From Chryseobacterium phocaeense (lineage in GTDB: Bacteria; Bacteroidota; Bacteroidia; Flavobacteriales; Weeksellaceae), in the NCBI RefSeq assembly GCF_900169075.1, contig NZ_LT827014.1, forward strand, positions 1 to 64,000: a stretch of DNA of 64,000 nt, in the 5' to 3' direction. A program made the translations under genes and the position numbers. Numbering within the stretch: position 1 is the stretch's first letter; each line of letters opens with the position of its first letter. This document shows positions 29,223-39,040 of the stretch, one piece after another. The notes beneath the pieces are model-generated. The model saw nothing but the letters and a program-made list of their open reading frames with translations. It searched no databases and was not told the DNA's origin.

Positions 29223-32200
29223 ATGCATCGTTTTTTTATCTTCTTATATTATTTTATTTCTAAAAACAGAATACTTTCTGCCCTGATTGCTTTGGGAATT
29301 GCTGTATTATGTGTTTTTTTTGCGTCCAAAATTAACTTTGAGGAAGATATCAACCAGATCATTCCTAAAAACGAGAAATCCGATCTTACGGCAAAGGTGC
29401 TGAAACAGCTTAATTTTTCGGACAAGATCATTGTCATTATCGAGAATACATCAAGCGAAGACAGCTTCCAGCTTTCCGAAACGGCAGACACTTTTCTGCA
29501 GAGAACAGAACCTTTAAAGAAATACATAGGTTCGGTTCAGGGGAAAGTAAATGACAGCGAAATCTCTGAAACCTTCGACTTTGTCAATCAGAATCTCCCT
29601 CTTTTCCTGGATGAAAATGATTATAAGGAGATTGAACGCAAGCTACAGAAAGACAGCATTTCAAAACAGGTAGAGGATAATTATGTCTCCCTGGTTTCTC
29701 CCACAAGTCTGGTTACCAAAGATTTTATCAAAAAAGATCCTCTGGGGATTACCTACCTGGGAATTAAAAAATTAAATGCTTTAAACATCAGTAAGGATTT
29801 CAAACTGGAGGATAATTATATCGTGACCAAAGACGGCAAAAACCTCCTGCTTTTCATTGATCCTAAAAACAAGAGCAACGACACCAAAAACAACGAAGCC
29901 TTCATCAATCAGCTTAACCTGATAAAAGATGACATTAATAAACAATTTAGAGGAAAAACAGAGCTCAGTTATTTCGGCTCTCCCGTCATTGCCGTCGCGA
30001 ATGCGCAACAGATCAAAAAAGACATCCAGAATACGGTGATGATCTCTATGACCGTGCTGCTGATCCTTCTGATCTACTATTTCAGAAATTTCTTCACCCC
30101 GATTATCGTATTTCTTCCTACTGTTTTTTCAGTATTGCTGGCGTTGCTGGTTCTTTATTTTATCAAGGATAAGATCTCGGCAATTTCATTAAGTGTTGGC
30201 GCTATCCTGATTGGAATTACGATAGATTATGCCCTCCATATTCTGACGCATTACAAGCACAATAACAATATTGAAGAGCTGTACAAAGAGATTACACAGC
30301 CTATTGTTCTGAGCAGTGCCACCACGGCGGTCTCTTTTTTATGTCTCGTTTTTGTACGCTCGGAAGCCTTGAAAGATCTGGGCCTTTTTGCAGCTATTAC
30401 GGTTATTTTATCGTCTGTTACGGCATTAATCATCGTTCCTCAGCTGTACAAGCCGAGGCAGACAGAAGAGAAACACAGTACCAACTTTATCGACAAAATC
30501 GGTTCCTATCCATACGAGAAAAATAAACCTTTGATTATAGGCTGCTCTGTTATTATCATTGCCTGTCTTTTCGGTTTCAGGCATGTGGGTTTTAATGAAG
30601 ATATCGGGGATCTGAATTATATCCCGAAAGAATTAAAAATAAGTGAAGCCAAGCTGCAGAAGCTTTCTGATCTCACTTCAAAATCCATTTACACCATTTC
30701 TTACGGAGATTCCGAAGAAGAAGCACTCGCCCGAAACTCCCGTCTAAGCAGCTTTCTTGCACAGGAGAAACAGGAAGGAAAGATATTAAGCTACAGTTCA
30801 CTCGGAAATGTGGTGCTTTCTGAAAAAGATCAGAAAAAAAGGATTGAAACCTGGAATACATTCTGGGATGCCGGTAAAAAAACCCGTACTGTATCTGAGC
30901 TGTTGAGTAGCGGAAACCGGTTTGGTTTTAACAGTGGAGCTTTTGATAATTTCAATGAGGTTTTAAACAAAAAGTATACAGCATTAAGCCTTAACGATTA
31001 CCAGCAGGTGAAAGCCTTACAGATTTCTGAATTCATGAGCCATGAAAATGGGTTTTACACGGTTTCCAATGTGGTAAAAGTAGATGAAAAGAAAAGGGAT
31101 GCCTTTATTAAAGATATTGAAAAGAAACATGATGCCCTGGCCATTGACCGACAACAAATGAATGAGAACTTTCTGGGATTGCTGAAAAGGGATTTCAGCA
31201 CGCTGATTAATTATTCCCTTCTGGCCATCGTCCTTACGATTATTGTTTTCTTCAGAAATTTTGAACTGACCGTTCTTACGATGTTCCCTATTGTACTGAC
31301 CGGTGTTGTAACGGCAGGTATCCTTTATTTTCTTGGACTGGAGCTCAATATTTTCAGTACGGTTGTGTGTACACTGGTTTTTGGCGTGGGTGATGACTTC
31401 AGTATTTTCCTCACCAAAGCCATGCAGAAAGAGCACACCACAGGAAAAAATGAACTTCCTACCTATAGGACTTCTATTATTTTAGCCGTTTTCACCACGA
31501 TATTATCCATCGGTTCATTGATATTTGCAAAGCATCCGGCCTTGCATTCATTAGCTCTGGTAGCGCTGATCGGGATGTTTTCCGTGATCATCATCACCTC
31601 AACGCTTTATCCGTTCTGGTTCAGGTTACTGATTACCAACCGGGCCAAAAAAGGACTTTCTCCTATTACGTTCAGGTTGCTATTAAGATGCATTATTTCT
31701 TTTTTCTATTACGGACTGGGCGGCTTGATATTTTCACTCATCGGAAGTATGTTTATCAGGAGATCAAAGGGTAAAACCCTGGACTTTATTAAATGGATTT
31801 TAGCCAGATTTTTAACGTCTGTGCTGCATATAACCCCCTTTGTCAAAAAGAGAGTGATCAGAAATCCGGCAGAAGATTTCAGCAGACCGGCTGTAATTAT
31901 CGCCAATCATACATCTTTTCTGGATACATTGGCCATTGCTATGGCTACCCATAAAATTATATATCTGGTGAATGACTGGGTATATGATTCCCCGGTTTTC
32001 GGTAAGCTGGTGAGAGCTCTTGGATTTTATCCGGTTTCTCAGGGTATAGAGAACGGTATGGACAAGCTGAAAGAAAAAATTGGTCAGGGATACTCTCTGG
32101 TTGTTTTCCCGGAAGCGGAACGTTCTTACACGAATGATGTAAAAAGGTTCCATAAAGGGGCCTTCTACCTTGCAGAAGAGTTCGGCCTGGACATCCTTCC

Positions 32201-32876
32201 CATTTACATCCACGGGAATTCCGAAGTATTGCCAAAAGGGGATTTTATCATCTACAACGGAAGCATTACGGTGAAGGTAGGAGAAAGGATCAGTAAAGAT
32301 GATTTGAGTTTCGGAAAAACCTATTCCGAGAGAACCAAAAAAATCAATGCTTATTTCAGGGAGAAGTTTGCAGCGCTGAGGAGTGAGATTGAGGATGAAA
32401 ATTATTTCAGGAAAAAACTGTTTTTAAGTTATTTATATAAAGATAATGAGGTGGTAAGTGAAGTGAAGGAAGATTTCAGTGCAAACAAATCCGTTTATTT
32501 TGAACTGAATAAACATATTCCGAAGGATGCAACGATTCTTCATTTCGCAGATGATTTCGGTCAAAAAGATGTCCTGCTGACTCTTTACCAGGCAGAAAGA
32601 AGGATTTTCTCACTTATTGCCGATGAGGAAAGAAGACAAACCGCCATGCAGAACTATCTGGTAAAAAGAAGGAAGCTTCATTACATTAAGAATGCTTCGG
32701 AGATCCATAAAAACATTGATATCCTTCTGGTTTCAGATCCGGATTTTGATGCAGGAACCATTGAGCTGCTTCCAGAGACGATTATATTCCTGAATACAAT
32801 TCATACCGCCTTTGACAACTCAGATTATTATGAAGAGTTTAATTCAAAAGGAATAAAAATATTCAAAAAACATTAA
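29223..32876 (+). CDS. MMPL/RND-type exporter fused to a PlsC acyltransferase
   Basis: A 1,217-residue three-part protein. Residues 1-810 are an RND/MMPL exporter: TM1 (about 17-38), a periplasmic loop, two sets of clustered TM segments (about 270-410 and 660-800). Residues about 860-1070 are a lysophosphatidate-acyltransferase (PlsC) domain with the catalytic NHTSFLD (His about 896, Asp about 901) and FPEAER (about 961-966). The last 140 residues (KDATILHFADDFGQKDVLLTLY) look like a small Rossmann-type domain of unknown role. MMPL exporters and acyltransferases are regular parts of aryl-polyene/flexirubin loci; this one may acylate or transport pigment lipids. First gene of the operon; darA follows after 43 nt. 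Confidence 0.85.
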   Translation: MHRFFIFLYYFISKNRILSALIALGIAVLCVFFASKINFEEDINQIIPKNEKSDLTAKVLKQLNFSDKIIVIIENTSSEDSFQLSETADTFLQRTEPLKKYIGSVQGKVNDSEISETFDFVNQNLPLFLDENDYKEIERKLQKDSISKQVEDNYVSLVSPTSLVTKDFIKKDPLGITYLGIKKLNALNISKDFKLEDNYIVTKDGKNLLLFIDPKNKSNDTKNNEAFINQLNLIKDDINKQFRGKTELSYFGSPVIAVANAQQIKKDIQNTVMISMTVLLILLIYYFRNFFTPIIVFLPTVFSVLLALLVLYFIKDKISAISLSVGAILIGITIDYALHILTHYKHNNNIEELYKEITQPIVLSSATTAVSFLCLVFVRSEALKDLGLFAAITVILSSVTALIIVPQLYKPRQTEEKHSTNFIDKIGSYPYEKNKPLIIGCSVIIIACLFGFRHVGFNEDIGDLNYIPKELKISEAKLQKLSDLTSKSIYTISYGDSEEEALARNSRLSSFLAQEKQEGKILSYSSLGNVVLSEKDQKKRIETWNTFWDAGKKTRTVSELLSSGNRFGFNSGAFDNFNEVLNKKYTALSLNDYQQVKALQISEFMSHENGFYTVSNVVKVDEKKRDAFIKDIEKKHDALAIDRQQMNENFLGLLKRDFSTLINYSLLAIVLTIIVFFRNFELTVLTMFPIVLTGVVTAGILYFLGLELNIFSTVVCTLVFGVGDDFSIFLTKAMQKEHTTGKNELPTYRTSIILAVFTTILSIGSLIFAKHPALHSLALVALIGMFSVIIITSTLYPFWFRLLITNRAKKGLSPITFRLLLRCIISFFYYGLGGLIFSLIGSMFIRRSKGKTLDFIKWILARFLTSVLHITPFVKKRVIRNPAEDFSRPAVIIANHTSFLDTLAIAMATHKIIYLVNDWVYDSPVFGKLVRALGFYPVSQGIENGMDKLKEKIGQGYSLVVFPEAERSYTNDVKRFHKGAFYLAEEFGLDILPIYIHGNSEVLPKGDFIIYNGSITVKVGERISKDDLSFGKTYSERTKKINAYFREKFAALRSEIEDENYFRKKLFLSYLYKDNEVVSEVKEDFSANKSVYFELNKHIPKDATILHFADDFGQKDVLLTLYQAERRIFSLIADEERRQTAMQNYLVKRRKLHYIKNASEIHKNIDILLVSDPDFDAGTIELLPETIIFLNTIHTAFDNSDYYEEFNSKGIKIFKKH

Positions 32877-32919
32877 ATAAATATGAAAAGCATATTTTTG
32901 TAACCGCTAAAGAATATTA

Positions 32920-33834
32920 ATGAAAAAAAATATACTCATCATCTACTATTCTCAGACCGGCCAGCTGGAAGATATTGTAAAGAATATGGCCAAACCCTTT
33001 GAAGCCAAAAAGGAGGAATACGAGGTGACCTACTATAATATTCAGCTCAAAGAAGATTTCCCTTTCCCATGGCCCGGGGATGTTTTCTTCAATACATTTC
33101 CTGAGTCTTATCTCCAGGTTCCGAAAGAGATCTTTCCTCCTTCTGAAGAAATTCTCGGTAAAAAATATGACCTCATCTTATTTGGATATCAGGTCTGGTA
33201 TCTTACACCATCCATCCCTATCATTTCTTTTTTAAAGAGTGGCTTTGCAGAAAAACTGCTGAAGGATACGGATGTGGTCACCATTTCAGGAACCAGGAAT
33301 ATGTGGATGCTTTCTCAGGAAAAGCTGAAAGTATATTTAAAGGATCTTGGTGCAAAACTGATCGGAAATATCGCTTTGGTAGACCGTCATGACAATTATA
33401 CCAGTGTACTGACCATCTTACGCTGGCTGACTACAGGACAGAAAGAAAAGTCCGGAATGCTTCCCGCTGCAGGAGTTTCCGATGAAGAAATTTCAGGTTC
33501 TGTAAAATATGGCAACATTATTGAAAGGCATTTCAGTACCGGAAATGTATCGGGGCTGCAACCGGAGCTGGTAGCCAACGGAGCTGTAGAGATCCGTGCT
33601 TTTCTGGTAAGGGTGGAAAAAGTGGGTAATAAAATATTCACCGTATGGTCTAATCTGATTATAAAGAAAAAAGAGAAACGTCCATTGCTGATAAAATTCT
33701 TTAAGGTATATTTGATGGCAGCGATATGGATTATCTCACCGGTCGTGTTGGTGTTACACCTGCTCACAACCCCTATATTTTGGTCTAAAAGACAAAAACA
33801 AAAACGATATTTACAAGGAATTAATTTAAAATAG
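32920..33834 (+). CDS. darA: Dialkylresorcinol-forming enzyme DarA
   Basis: A 304-residue protein with a flavodoxin-like N-terminus: ILIIYYSQTGQLEDI contains the FMN phosphate loop, followed by VVTISGTRNMWM. The C-terminus has a hydrophobic segment (LMAAIWIISPVVLVLHLL, about 268-285), so it may be membrane-attached. It matches the DarA family that acts with DarB to condense, cyclise and aromatise two acyl chains into a 2,5-dialkylresorcinol, the alcohol half of flexirubin. darB begins 1 nt after its stop. A weak TATTTTTG box lies 20 nt upstream, inside the operon. The identification rests on the DarA-DarB pairing and the fold. Confidence 0.85.
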   Translation: MKKNILIIYYSQTGQLEDIVKNMAKPFEAKKEEYEVTYYNIQLKEDFPFPWPGDVFFNTFPESYLQVPKEIFPPSEEILGKKYDLILFGYQVWYLTPSIPIISFLKSGFAEKLLKDTDVVTISGTRNMWMLSQEKLKVYLKDLGAKLIGNIALVDRHDNYTSVLTILRWLTTGQKEKSGMLPAAGVSDEEISGSVKYGNIIERHFSTGNVSGLQPELVANGAVEIRAFLVRVEKVGNKIFTVWSNLIIKKKEKRPLLIKFFKVYLMAAIWIISPVVLVLHLLTTPIFWSKRQKQKRYLQGINLK

Positions 33835-33835
33835 A

Positions 33836-34975
33836 ATGTACGACGTATTTATAACAAAAGCATCAACATACTTACCTAACAACCCGGTATCAAATGATGA
33901 AATGGAGACTTATCTTGGTCTGATCAATGACGCTCCTTCTAAAGCGAGATCATTGATTTTAAGAAATAACAAGATCACGACAAGATATTATGCCTTGGAC
34001 AAAGAAGGAAATCCTACCCATACCAATGCACAGCTGACTGCAAAAGCTGTAGAAGGACTGTTTGATGAAAAATTCAAAAAGGAAGATATGAAGCTATTGT
34101 CTGTAGGAACTACTTCTCCGGATCAGATGCAGCCATCGCATGCTTCTATGGTTCACGGTGAACTGAATATCGGTAAATCTATTGAAATTAATACCGCTAC
34201 AGGTCTTTGCAACTCCGGTATGAATGCCCTGAACTATGGATTCCTTGCTGTAAAAGCCGGTGTACATGAAAATGCCATCTGTGCAGGATCAGAGAGAATG
34301 TCTGCCTGGATGACGGCTGATAAATTCAATCATGAGGCTGAAAACCTGAAAGCACTGGAGGAAAGACCTATTATCGCCTTCAAAAGAGAATTCCTGAGAT
34401 GGATGCTTTCTGACGGCGCAGGTGCTTTTCTTCTGCAAAATAAACCCAGAGAAGAGGGTATTTCTTTGAAAGTAGAGTTCATTGATTTTTATTCCTACGC
34501 CCACGAAATTGAAGCCTGTATGTATGCAGGATGTGATAAGCAGGAAGACGGAAGCCTTAAATCATGGGCAGATTACCCATCCGATGAATGGCTGAAACAA
34601 TCTATTTTTGCGATAAAGCAGGACACGAAGATCCTGGATAAATATATTCTGGTAAAAGGAGCGGAAAGCTTACGATCTTCTTTTGACAAGCATAATCTGG
34701 ATCCGGACAAGATCGACCATGTTCTGGCCCATATTTCTTCCGGCTATTTTAAAGACGGCCTTAAAGATGAATTCGCTAAAAAAGGAATGGATTTCCCTGC
34801 AGAAAAATGGTTCTACAATCTTTCCGAGATCGGAAACATCGGAGCCGGATCTATCTTTGTGGCTCTGGAAGAATTAATGAATTCCGGAACTCTGAAAAAA
34901 GGTGAAAAAGTACTTCTTTGTGTTCCTGAAAGCGGAAGATTCGCTTATTCATGTTCGCTGTTAACAGTCTGCTAA
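33836..34975 (+). CDS. darB: Dialkylresorcinol ketosynthase DarB (KAS III-like)
   Basis: A 379-residue thiolase-fold condensing enzyme of the FabH type. The catalytic triad can be read: Cys125 (TGLCNSGMNA), His299 (VLAHISSGYF) and Asn334 (EIGNIGAGS). DarB joins two beta-ketoacyl chains, giving the carbon skeleton that DarA turns into the dialkylresorcinol ring. Length is slightly longer than FabH, as in the DarB family. The stop overlaps the next gene's ATG (TAATG). Confidence 0.9.
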   Translation: MYDVFITKASTYLPNNPVSNDEMETYLGLINDAPSKARSLILRNNKITTRYYALDKEGNPTHTNAQLTAKAVEGLFDEKFKKEDMKLLSVGTTSPDQMQPSHASMVHGELNIGKSIEINTATGLCNSGMNALNYGFLAVKAGVHENAICAGSERMSAWMTADKFNHEAENLKALEERPIIAFKREFLRWMLSDGAGAFLLQNKPREEGISLKVEFIDFYSYAHEIEACMYAGCDKQEDGSLKSWADYPSDEWLKQSIFAIKQDTKILDKYILVKGAESLRSSFDKHNLDPDKIDHVLAHISSGYFKDGLKDEFAKKGMDFPAEKWFYNLSEIGNIGAGSIFVALEELMNSGTLKKGEKVLLCVPESGRFAYSCSLLTVC

Positions 34976-35406
34976 TGGAAAACATACTGCCAACATCTGA
35001 TCCGGATTTTGTGGAAAGCCTTATTCCTCAGCGTTTTCCCTTTGTCATGGTTCACCAGCTTACGGAATATTCTGAAAATCATCTGATATCAGGATTTGAA
35101 ATAAAAGAAGACAATATTTTTATTCAGGACGGCGTATTTCAGGCTTCAGGGCTGATTGAGCATCAGGCACAGAGTGTTGCCCTGCACACTGGGTATAAAT
35201 ATTATCTTTTAGGAAAGGAAGCGCCTACAGGATACATTGGAGCTATCAAATCCTTCGAGACCGAAACTCTGCCTGAAACGGGAGATCATCTGGTTTCGGA
35301 AGTAACCATCCTGAATGAAGTAATGGGCGTAACGCTGGTAGACATCGTCACAAAGCTGAATGGCGGGATCATCGCAAAGTCTCAAATGAAAACTGCTGTA
35401 AAATAA
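34975..35406 (+). CDS. Hotdog-fold 3-hydroxyacyl-ACP dehydratase-like protein (copy 1)
   Basis: A 143-residue protein from the ATG overlapping the darB stop. It has the single-hotdog pattern of FabA/FabZ and ApeP-like dehydratases: IPQRFPFVMVHQLTEY, SGFEIKEDNIFIQDG and the helix ASGLIEHQAQSVALHTG (the Glu at the FabZ active-site position). It probably removes water from 3-hydroxyacyl-ACP in polyene or resorcinol-chain synthesis. The next gene is a paralog sharing the SFEIKEDNIFV pattern. Which precursor each uses is unknown. Confidence 0.78.
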   Translation: MENILPTSDPDFVESLIPQRFPFVMVHQLTEYSENHLISGFEIKEDNIFIQDGVFQASGLIEHQAQSVALHTGYKYYLLGKEAPTGYIGAIKSFETETLPETGDHLVSEVTILNEVMGVTLVDIVTKLNGGIIAKSQMKTAVK

Positions 35407-35411
35407 ATTTA

Positions 35412-35855
35412 ATGGAAATCAGGGAAGATCATATCATCAATATCCACAACTTTCTGCCGCACCGCGAACCGATGCTGATGGCAGATTATATCCTGGAACT
35501 GACCAAAGAAAAGGTTGTGACTTCCTTTGAAATCAAAGAAGATAATATTTTTGTCTACAATGGTAAACTTGCTGAGGCAGGACTTATTGAAAATCTGGCT
35601 CAGACCTGTTCTTCTATCCTGGGACAAAGCTTCTTCGAAAATCCTGAAGCAGATACCAAAGTAATTGGCTTTATTACCAACATTAAAAAAATTGAAATAT
35701 TCGCCCTTCCGAAAGTCGGTAGCAAAATTATTTCAAAAGCTTCACTGATCTCGCAGTATGAAAATATCTGCCATATTTTTTGTGAAACGTTTCATGATGA
35801 GGAATTGCTGATCAGGGCAGAGATTAATCTGTTTATTCAGGAGGTGAAATCTTAA
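35412..35855 (+). CDS. Hotdog-fold 3-hydroxyacyl-ACP dehydratase-like protein (copy 2)
   Basis: A 147-residue paralog of the preceding gene: FLPHREPMLMADYIL start, SFEIKEDNIFVYNGKLAEAGLIENLAQT helix with the Glu near position 60, then IGFITNIKKIEIFALPKVG, the hotdog beta-sheet. It is the last gene of the operon and is followed by a hairpin terminator. As the pair occurs next to darA/darB, both probably act in chain reduction cycles of the pigment pathway; a heteromeric dehydratase is possible. Confidence 0.78.
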   Translation: MEIREDHIINIHNFLPHREPMLMADYILELTKEKVVTSFEIKEDNIFVYNGKLAEAGLIENLAQTCSSILGQSFFENPEADTKVIGFITNIKKIEIFALPKVGSKIISKASLISQYENICHIFCETFHDEELLIRAEINLFIQEVKS

Positions 35856-35881
35856 GAAAGACATTTTTTATTTAGAAATAT

Positions 35882-35909
35882 AAACCGTGCAATTGTTGTG
35901 CGGTTTTTT
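35882..35909 (+). terminator. Terminator of the first pigment operon
   Basis: Plus strand AAACCGTGCAA / TTGTGCGGTTT (two G-U pairs, TTG loop) followed by T-rich sequence, 26 nt after the last hotdog gene. Confidence 0.75.
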
Positions 35910-35964
35910 CTTTCCCACGGAGAGCATAGATTTTCGCAGATGATTATGTATAGAATAAATTATG

Positions 35965-36030
35965 TTTTGGCTAAAGCCAAATTGGATTTGTGAATATTTT
36001 GATTGAACGGGCTGAAGCCCATTCCTATTG
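35965..36030. repeat. Paired-palindrome intergenic repeat (GGCTAAAGCC / GGGCTGAAGCCC)
   Basis: Two short perfect palindromic words, TTGGCTAAAGCCAA (35967-35980) and GGGCTGAAGCCC (36009-36020), are separated by 28 nt and followed by ATTCCTATTGAATG. I recall near-identical pairs in many intergenic gaps of Chryseobacterium-type genomes, so this is probably a REP-like dispersed element. Adjacent ACGGAGAGCATAGATTTTCGCAGAT (35919-35943) resembles another dispersed decayed repeat. Confidence 0.6.
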
Positions 36031-36072
36031 AATGCATTTGTGAAAACATTAGGGTCTTTTGTGTTTAATTTC

Positions 36073-36103
36073 AAATAAAAAAGCGGAGCATTGCTGCCCC
36101 GCT
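36073..36103 (-). terminator. Terminator of the M16 peptidase gene
   Basis: The minus strand has AGCGGGGCA / TGCTCCGCT (one G-U, GCAA loop) followed by TTTTTTATTT, 24 nt after the stop. Confidence 0.85.
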
Positions 36104-36127
36104 AAAAAAATTGGTATCATAAAAGGT

Positions 36128-39040
36128 TTAGTACCCGAAAATTTCTTCCAGAGAAACCTCCTGGAACGTACCCATTTTATTGATGGATTCCATGTTCAGG
36201 TTTTCTTTTTTACCGATGATCGCTGTATTGTATTTTACAGGCTTGATTTCGGTATCGTAGAACCCGGTAAGCTGTGGCAAGGTCAGACCCTGGATTTCAG
36301 CGTAAACATCTTTTCTGATATCATAATCCACCCCAAGCTTTTTCAGGGATAGCTGATTAAAGAAAATATTCGTTCTGTTGATTCTGCTGGAAGCAATCTG
36401 TTTCAGGGCAGAGCCTCTTGAATTCTCAAACTGCGCCGGAATCTGCGGCAGGGAGACCATAAGGTCGTTCATTGCGTTTACCGCCAGAGGAAGCTTGTTG
36501 GCCTGTGTTCCGATGTAGTTGGTCACATAGTTGGCATGCCCTTTTTCCGTAGCATTACCATAAGAAACGTAGGCAGAATAAGCAAGCGACTTACTTTCTC
36601 TGATCTCCTGGAACACAATCGAAGACAGACCTCTTCCGAAATATTCGTTAAATACATTGGCTTTTCCGAAATTACTCAGATTCAGGTCATTTCCTTTCGC
36701 TACTTTGGCCATTTCCATCTGAACCATATCGTAGTTGGTGAAATATACTTTCCCTTCTGTAGCCGGCTCCTGATAATCCTTTGCTTTTGCAGGCTGAACA
36801 CTGGTTTCAGCAATGTACGGCTTAACCGCTTTCTCCAAACCTGACTGATCCTGTCCGTACAGAAATACTTCATACGGAGACTGGTTCAGCACCTTCACCT
36901 TCTTCATCAGTTCCGCAGCATTAATGCTTTCAAGACGTGCCTTGGAAACAATATCTGTCATTCTGGAATTCTTTCCGTATTTCGCATAATTGGTAAGCGC
37001 CGCCATGATTCTTGTCTTATCTTTTTTAGCTGCACTTCGTGATTCAAGAATAGTTTTTACAGTTTTAGCATAAATATCCTGATCGGCTTTTACATTGGTC
37101 AGCCAGTGGTTCATCAGCTCAACGCCTTTCTTCATATTGCTTTCAAGACCGCTCAAAGTAATGAAGATCTGGTCATTGGACGTTCTGAAACTGTAGGTGA
37201 TTCCTAGTTTGTAGAATTCACCTTTCAGCTGTTCAGGAGTATATTTATCCGTTCCCAGATATTCGAAAAGAGTTACCGCTACCGAAAGTTCCTTATCATT
37301 GTCTGTTCCGAACGGGAAAACATAAGTGATCTGGGCAACATCATTGTATTTGTTTTTGACAAAGCTTATTTTCTTGTCTTTGATCTGTGAAGTCTGGATC
37401 GCTGTTTTGTAATCAACAAACTCCGGTTTGATATCTGCTACCTTCGTATTCAGAATATCTTTCAGGAATGGCGACTGTGCTTCTCTATTCAGCTTGATCG
37501 GGGTAATGCCCGGATTCTGTACACGAACCAGCTTATCATTCACTCCTTTTTCCTTATAAACTGCTACATAATTATCTTTAAAAAATTCATTGGCAAATTT
37601 TACAACATCTGCTTTTGTGATTTTTTCATACTGGTTGATGTCATCCAGCTCCTGTTCCCATGATTTCTCATTGATATACGTATCATAAAGGGTGCTTGCC
37701 AGACCGTCTGCTGTTTCCCAGGATTTCATACGCTGAACTTTTTTGTCGTTCACAATGGCTTTCAGCATCCAGTCCGGGAACTGTCCCTTTTTCACAAGAT
37801 CCAGCTGATCTAACAATAATTTTTTGGCTTCGTCAAAGCTCTGCCCTTCTTTCGGAGTGACAGACATGGTAAAAGCACCATATGTTTTAAAAGCAGATTC
37901 GTAAGCTCCTGCACCCAGTACCTTTTGTGTCTGGTTCATATTAAGATCTATCAGACCTGCATCTCCCCTGTTGCTTAAAATTTCTGCAACCACATCCGCC
38001 AACCTTGCATTCTGGGTTCCATTGGAATCAGATCTCCAGGCCAATGTCATTCTGGGTGTGCTTGGGCTTTTTACCGTTCTCGTCACAATACTTTCCATAG
38101 GCTGTTCAGATACCATCTTCTTCATCGGAAGCTCTTTGTATTTGAATGCTCCGAAATACTGATCAACCAGCTTTATGGTTTTATCATAGTCAAAATCTCC
38201 TACCAACACTACTGCCATATTATTAGGCACGTAATAGGTATTGAAATATTTGTGAATAGCAACCATTGACGGACTTTTCAAATGCTCAGAAGTACCAATG
38301 GTCGTCTGCTGCCCGTTCGGGTGCTTAGGGAAAAGAGCTTCCATCATGGCATAATTCACCAGACGGCCGTCATTGTCCTGAGCCCTGTTGTATTCCTCAT
38401 AAACTGCTTCCAGCTCCGTGTGGAAAAGACGCAGCACCAGTTCAGAGAAACGTTCCTTTTCTACTTTAAGCCATTTTTCAAGTTCATTGGAAGGGATATT
38501 ATTTTTATACACCGTTTCATCAAGCCAGGTATGGGCATTGGTTCCCGTAGCGCCTAACGATGAAATAGCTTTATCATATTCATTGGCAATGGCATATTTG
38601 GAAGCTTCCTGGGAAACCTCATCTATCTTCTTATAGAGTAATTTTTTCTTTTCAGGATCCTTTTCGGCTTTGTGCTGCTCATAAAGGTCTGAAATCTGCT
38701 GAAGAAGGGCTTTTTCCTTTGCCCAGTCCTGAGTTCCCAGATGTGAGGTTCCTTTGAAAACCATATGCTCAAGGTAATGGGCAAGACCCGTATTGTCACT
38801 TGGGTCATTGTTCGATCCTGTTCTTACAGGAATATACGTCTGAATTCTTGGGGCATCATCATTTTTTGCCAGATAGACTTTCAGTCCGTTTTTCAGGGTA
38901 TAAACACGTACACCGGACTGGTCATTCTTTACCGTTTCATAGGTAAAACCCTGTCCATCCGTCATTTTCTGAGTTTCAAATTTCTGTGCCATAGCATTCA
39001 GCATACAGAAAAGAGAAACCGAAATAAAAAATTTCTTCAT
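36128..39040 (-). CDS. M16-family two-domain zinc metallopeptidase
   Basis: A 970-residue exported peptidase of the insulinase/pitrilysin family. A signal peptide (about 1-19, NAMAQ) precedes two M16 halves. The inverted zinc motif HYLEH is at residues 88-92 in the first half (GLAHYLEHMVFKGT); the second half (about 540-970) has the pseudo-domain without it. Length is normal for a fused two-domain M16 protease. It probably degrades peptides in the periplasm. It lies on the opposite strand between the two pigment operons; no direct link to pigment synthesis is seen. Confidence 0.93.
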   Translation of the reverse strand: MKKFFISVSLFCMLNAMAQKFETQKMTDGQGFTYETVKNDQSGVRVYTLKNGLKVYLAKNDDAPRIQTYIPVRTGSNNDPSDNTGLAHYLEHMVFKGTSHLGTQDWAKEKALLQQISDLYEQHKAEKDPEKKKLLYKKIDEVSQEASKYAIANEYDKAISSLGATGTNAHTWLDETVYKNNIPSNELEKWLKVEKERFSELVLRLFHTELEAVYEEYNRAQDNDGRLVNYAMMEALFPKHPNGQQTTIGTSEHLKSPSMVAIHKYFNTYYVPNNMAVVLVGDFDYDKTIKLVDQYFGAFKYKELPMKKMVSEQPMESIVTRTVKSPSTPRMTLAWRSDSNGTQNARLADVVAEILSNRGDAGLIDLNMNQTQKVLGAGAYESAFKTYGAFTMSVTPKEGQSFDEAKKLLLDQLDLVKKGQFPDWMLKAIVNDKKVQRMKSWETADGLASTLYDTYINEKSWEQELDDINQYEKITKADVVKFANEFFKDNYVAVYKEKGVNDKLVRVQNPGITPIKLNREAQSPFLKDILNTKVADIKPEFVDYKTAIQTSQIKDKKISFVKNKYNDVAQITYVFPFGTDNDKELSVAVTLFEYLGTDKYTPEQLKGEFYKLGITYSFRTSNDQIFITLSGLESNMKKGVELMNHWLTNVKADQDIYAKTVKTILESRSAAKKDKTRIMAALTNYAKYGKNSRMTDIVSKARLESINAAELMKKVKVLNQSPYEVFLYGQDQSGLEKAVKPYIAETSVQPAKAKDYQEPATEGKVYFTNYDMVQMEMAKVAKGNDLNLSNFGKANVFNEYFGRGLSSIVFQEIRESKSLAYSAYVSYGNATEKGHANYVTNYIGTQANKLPLAVNAMNDLMVSLPQIPAQFENSRGSALKQIASSRINRTNIFFNQLSLKKLGVDYDIRKDVYAEIQGLTLPQLTGFYDTEIKPVKYNTAIIGKKENLNMESINKMGTFQEVSLEEIFGY

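Noticed and set aside
31017..32235. Overlapping antisense frames of 90-140 codons opposite the MMPL fusion gene
   Set aside because: They run against the conserved RND and PlsC motifs on the plus strand; no start context or domain supports them.
35868..36074. A 68-codon minus-strand frame over the paired-palindrome repeat
   Set aside because: It covers a repeat and the hairpin terminator of the pigment operon, encodes low-complexity sequence and has no support.
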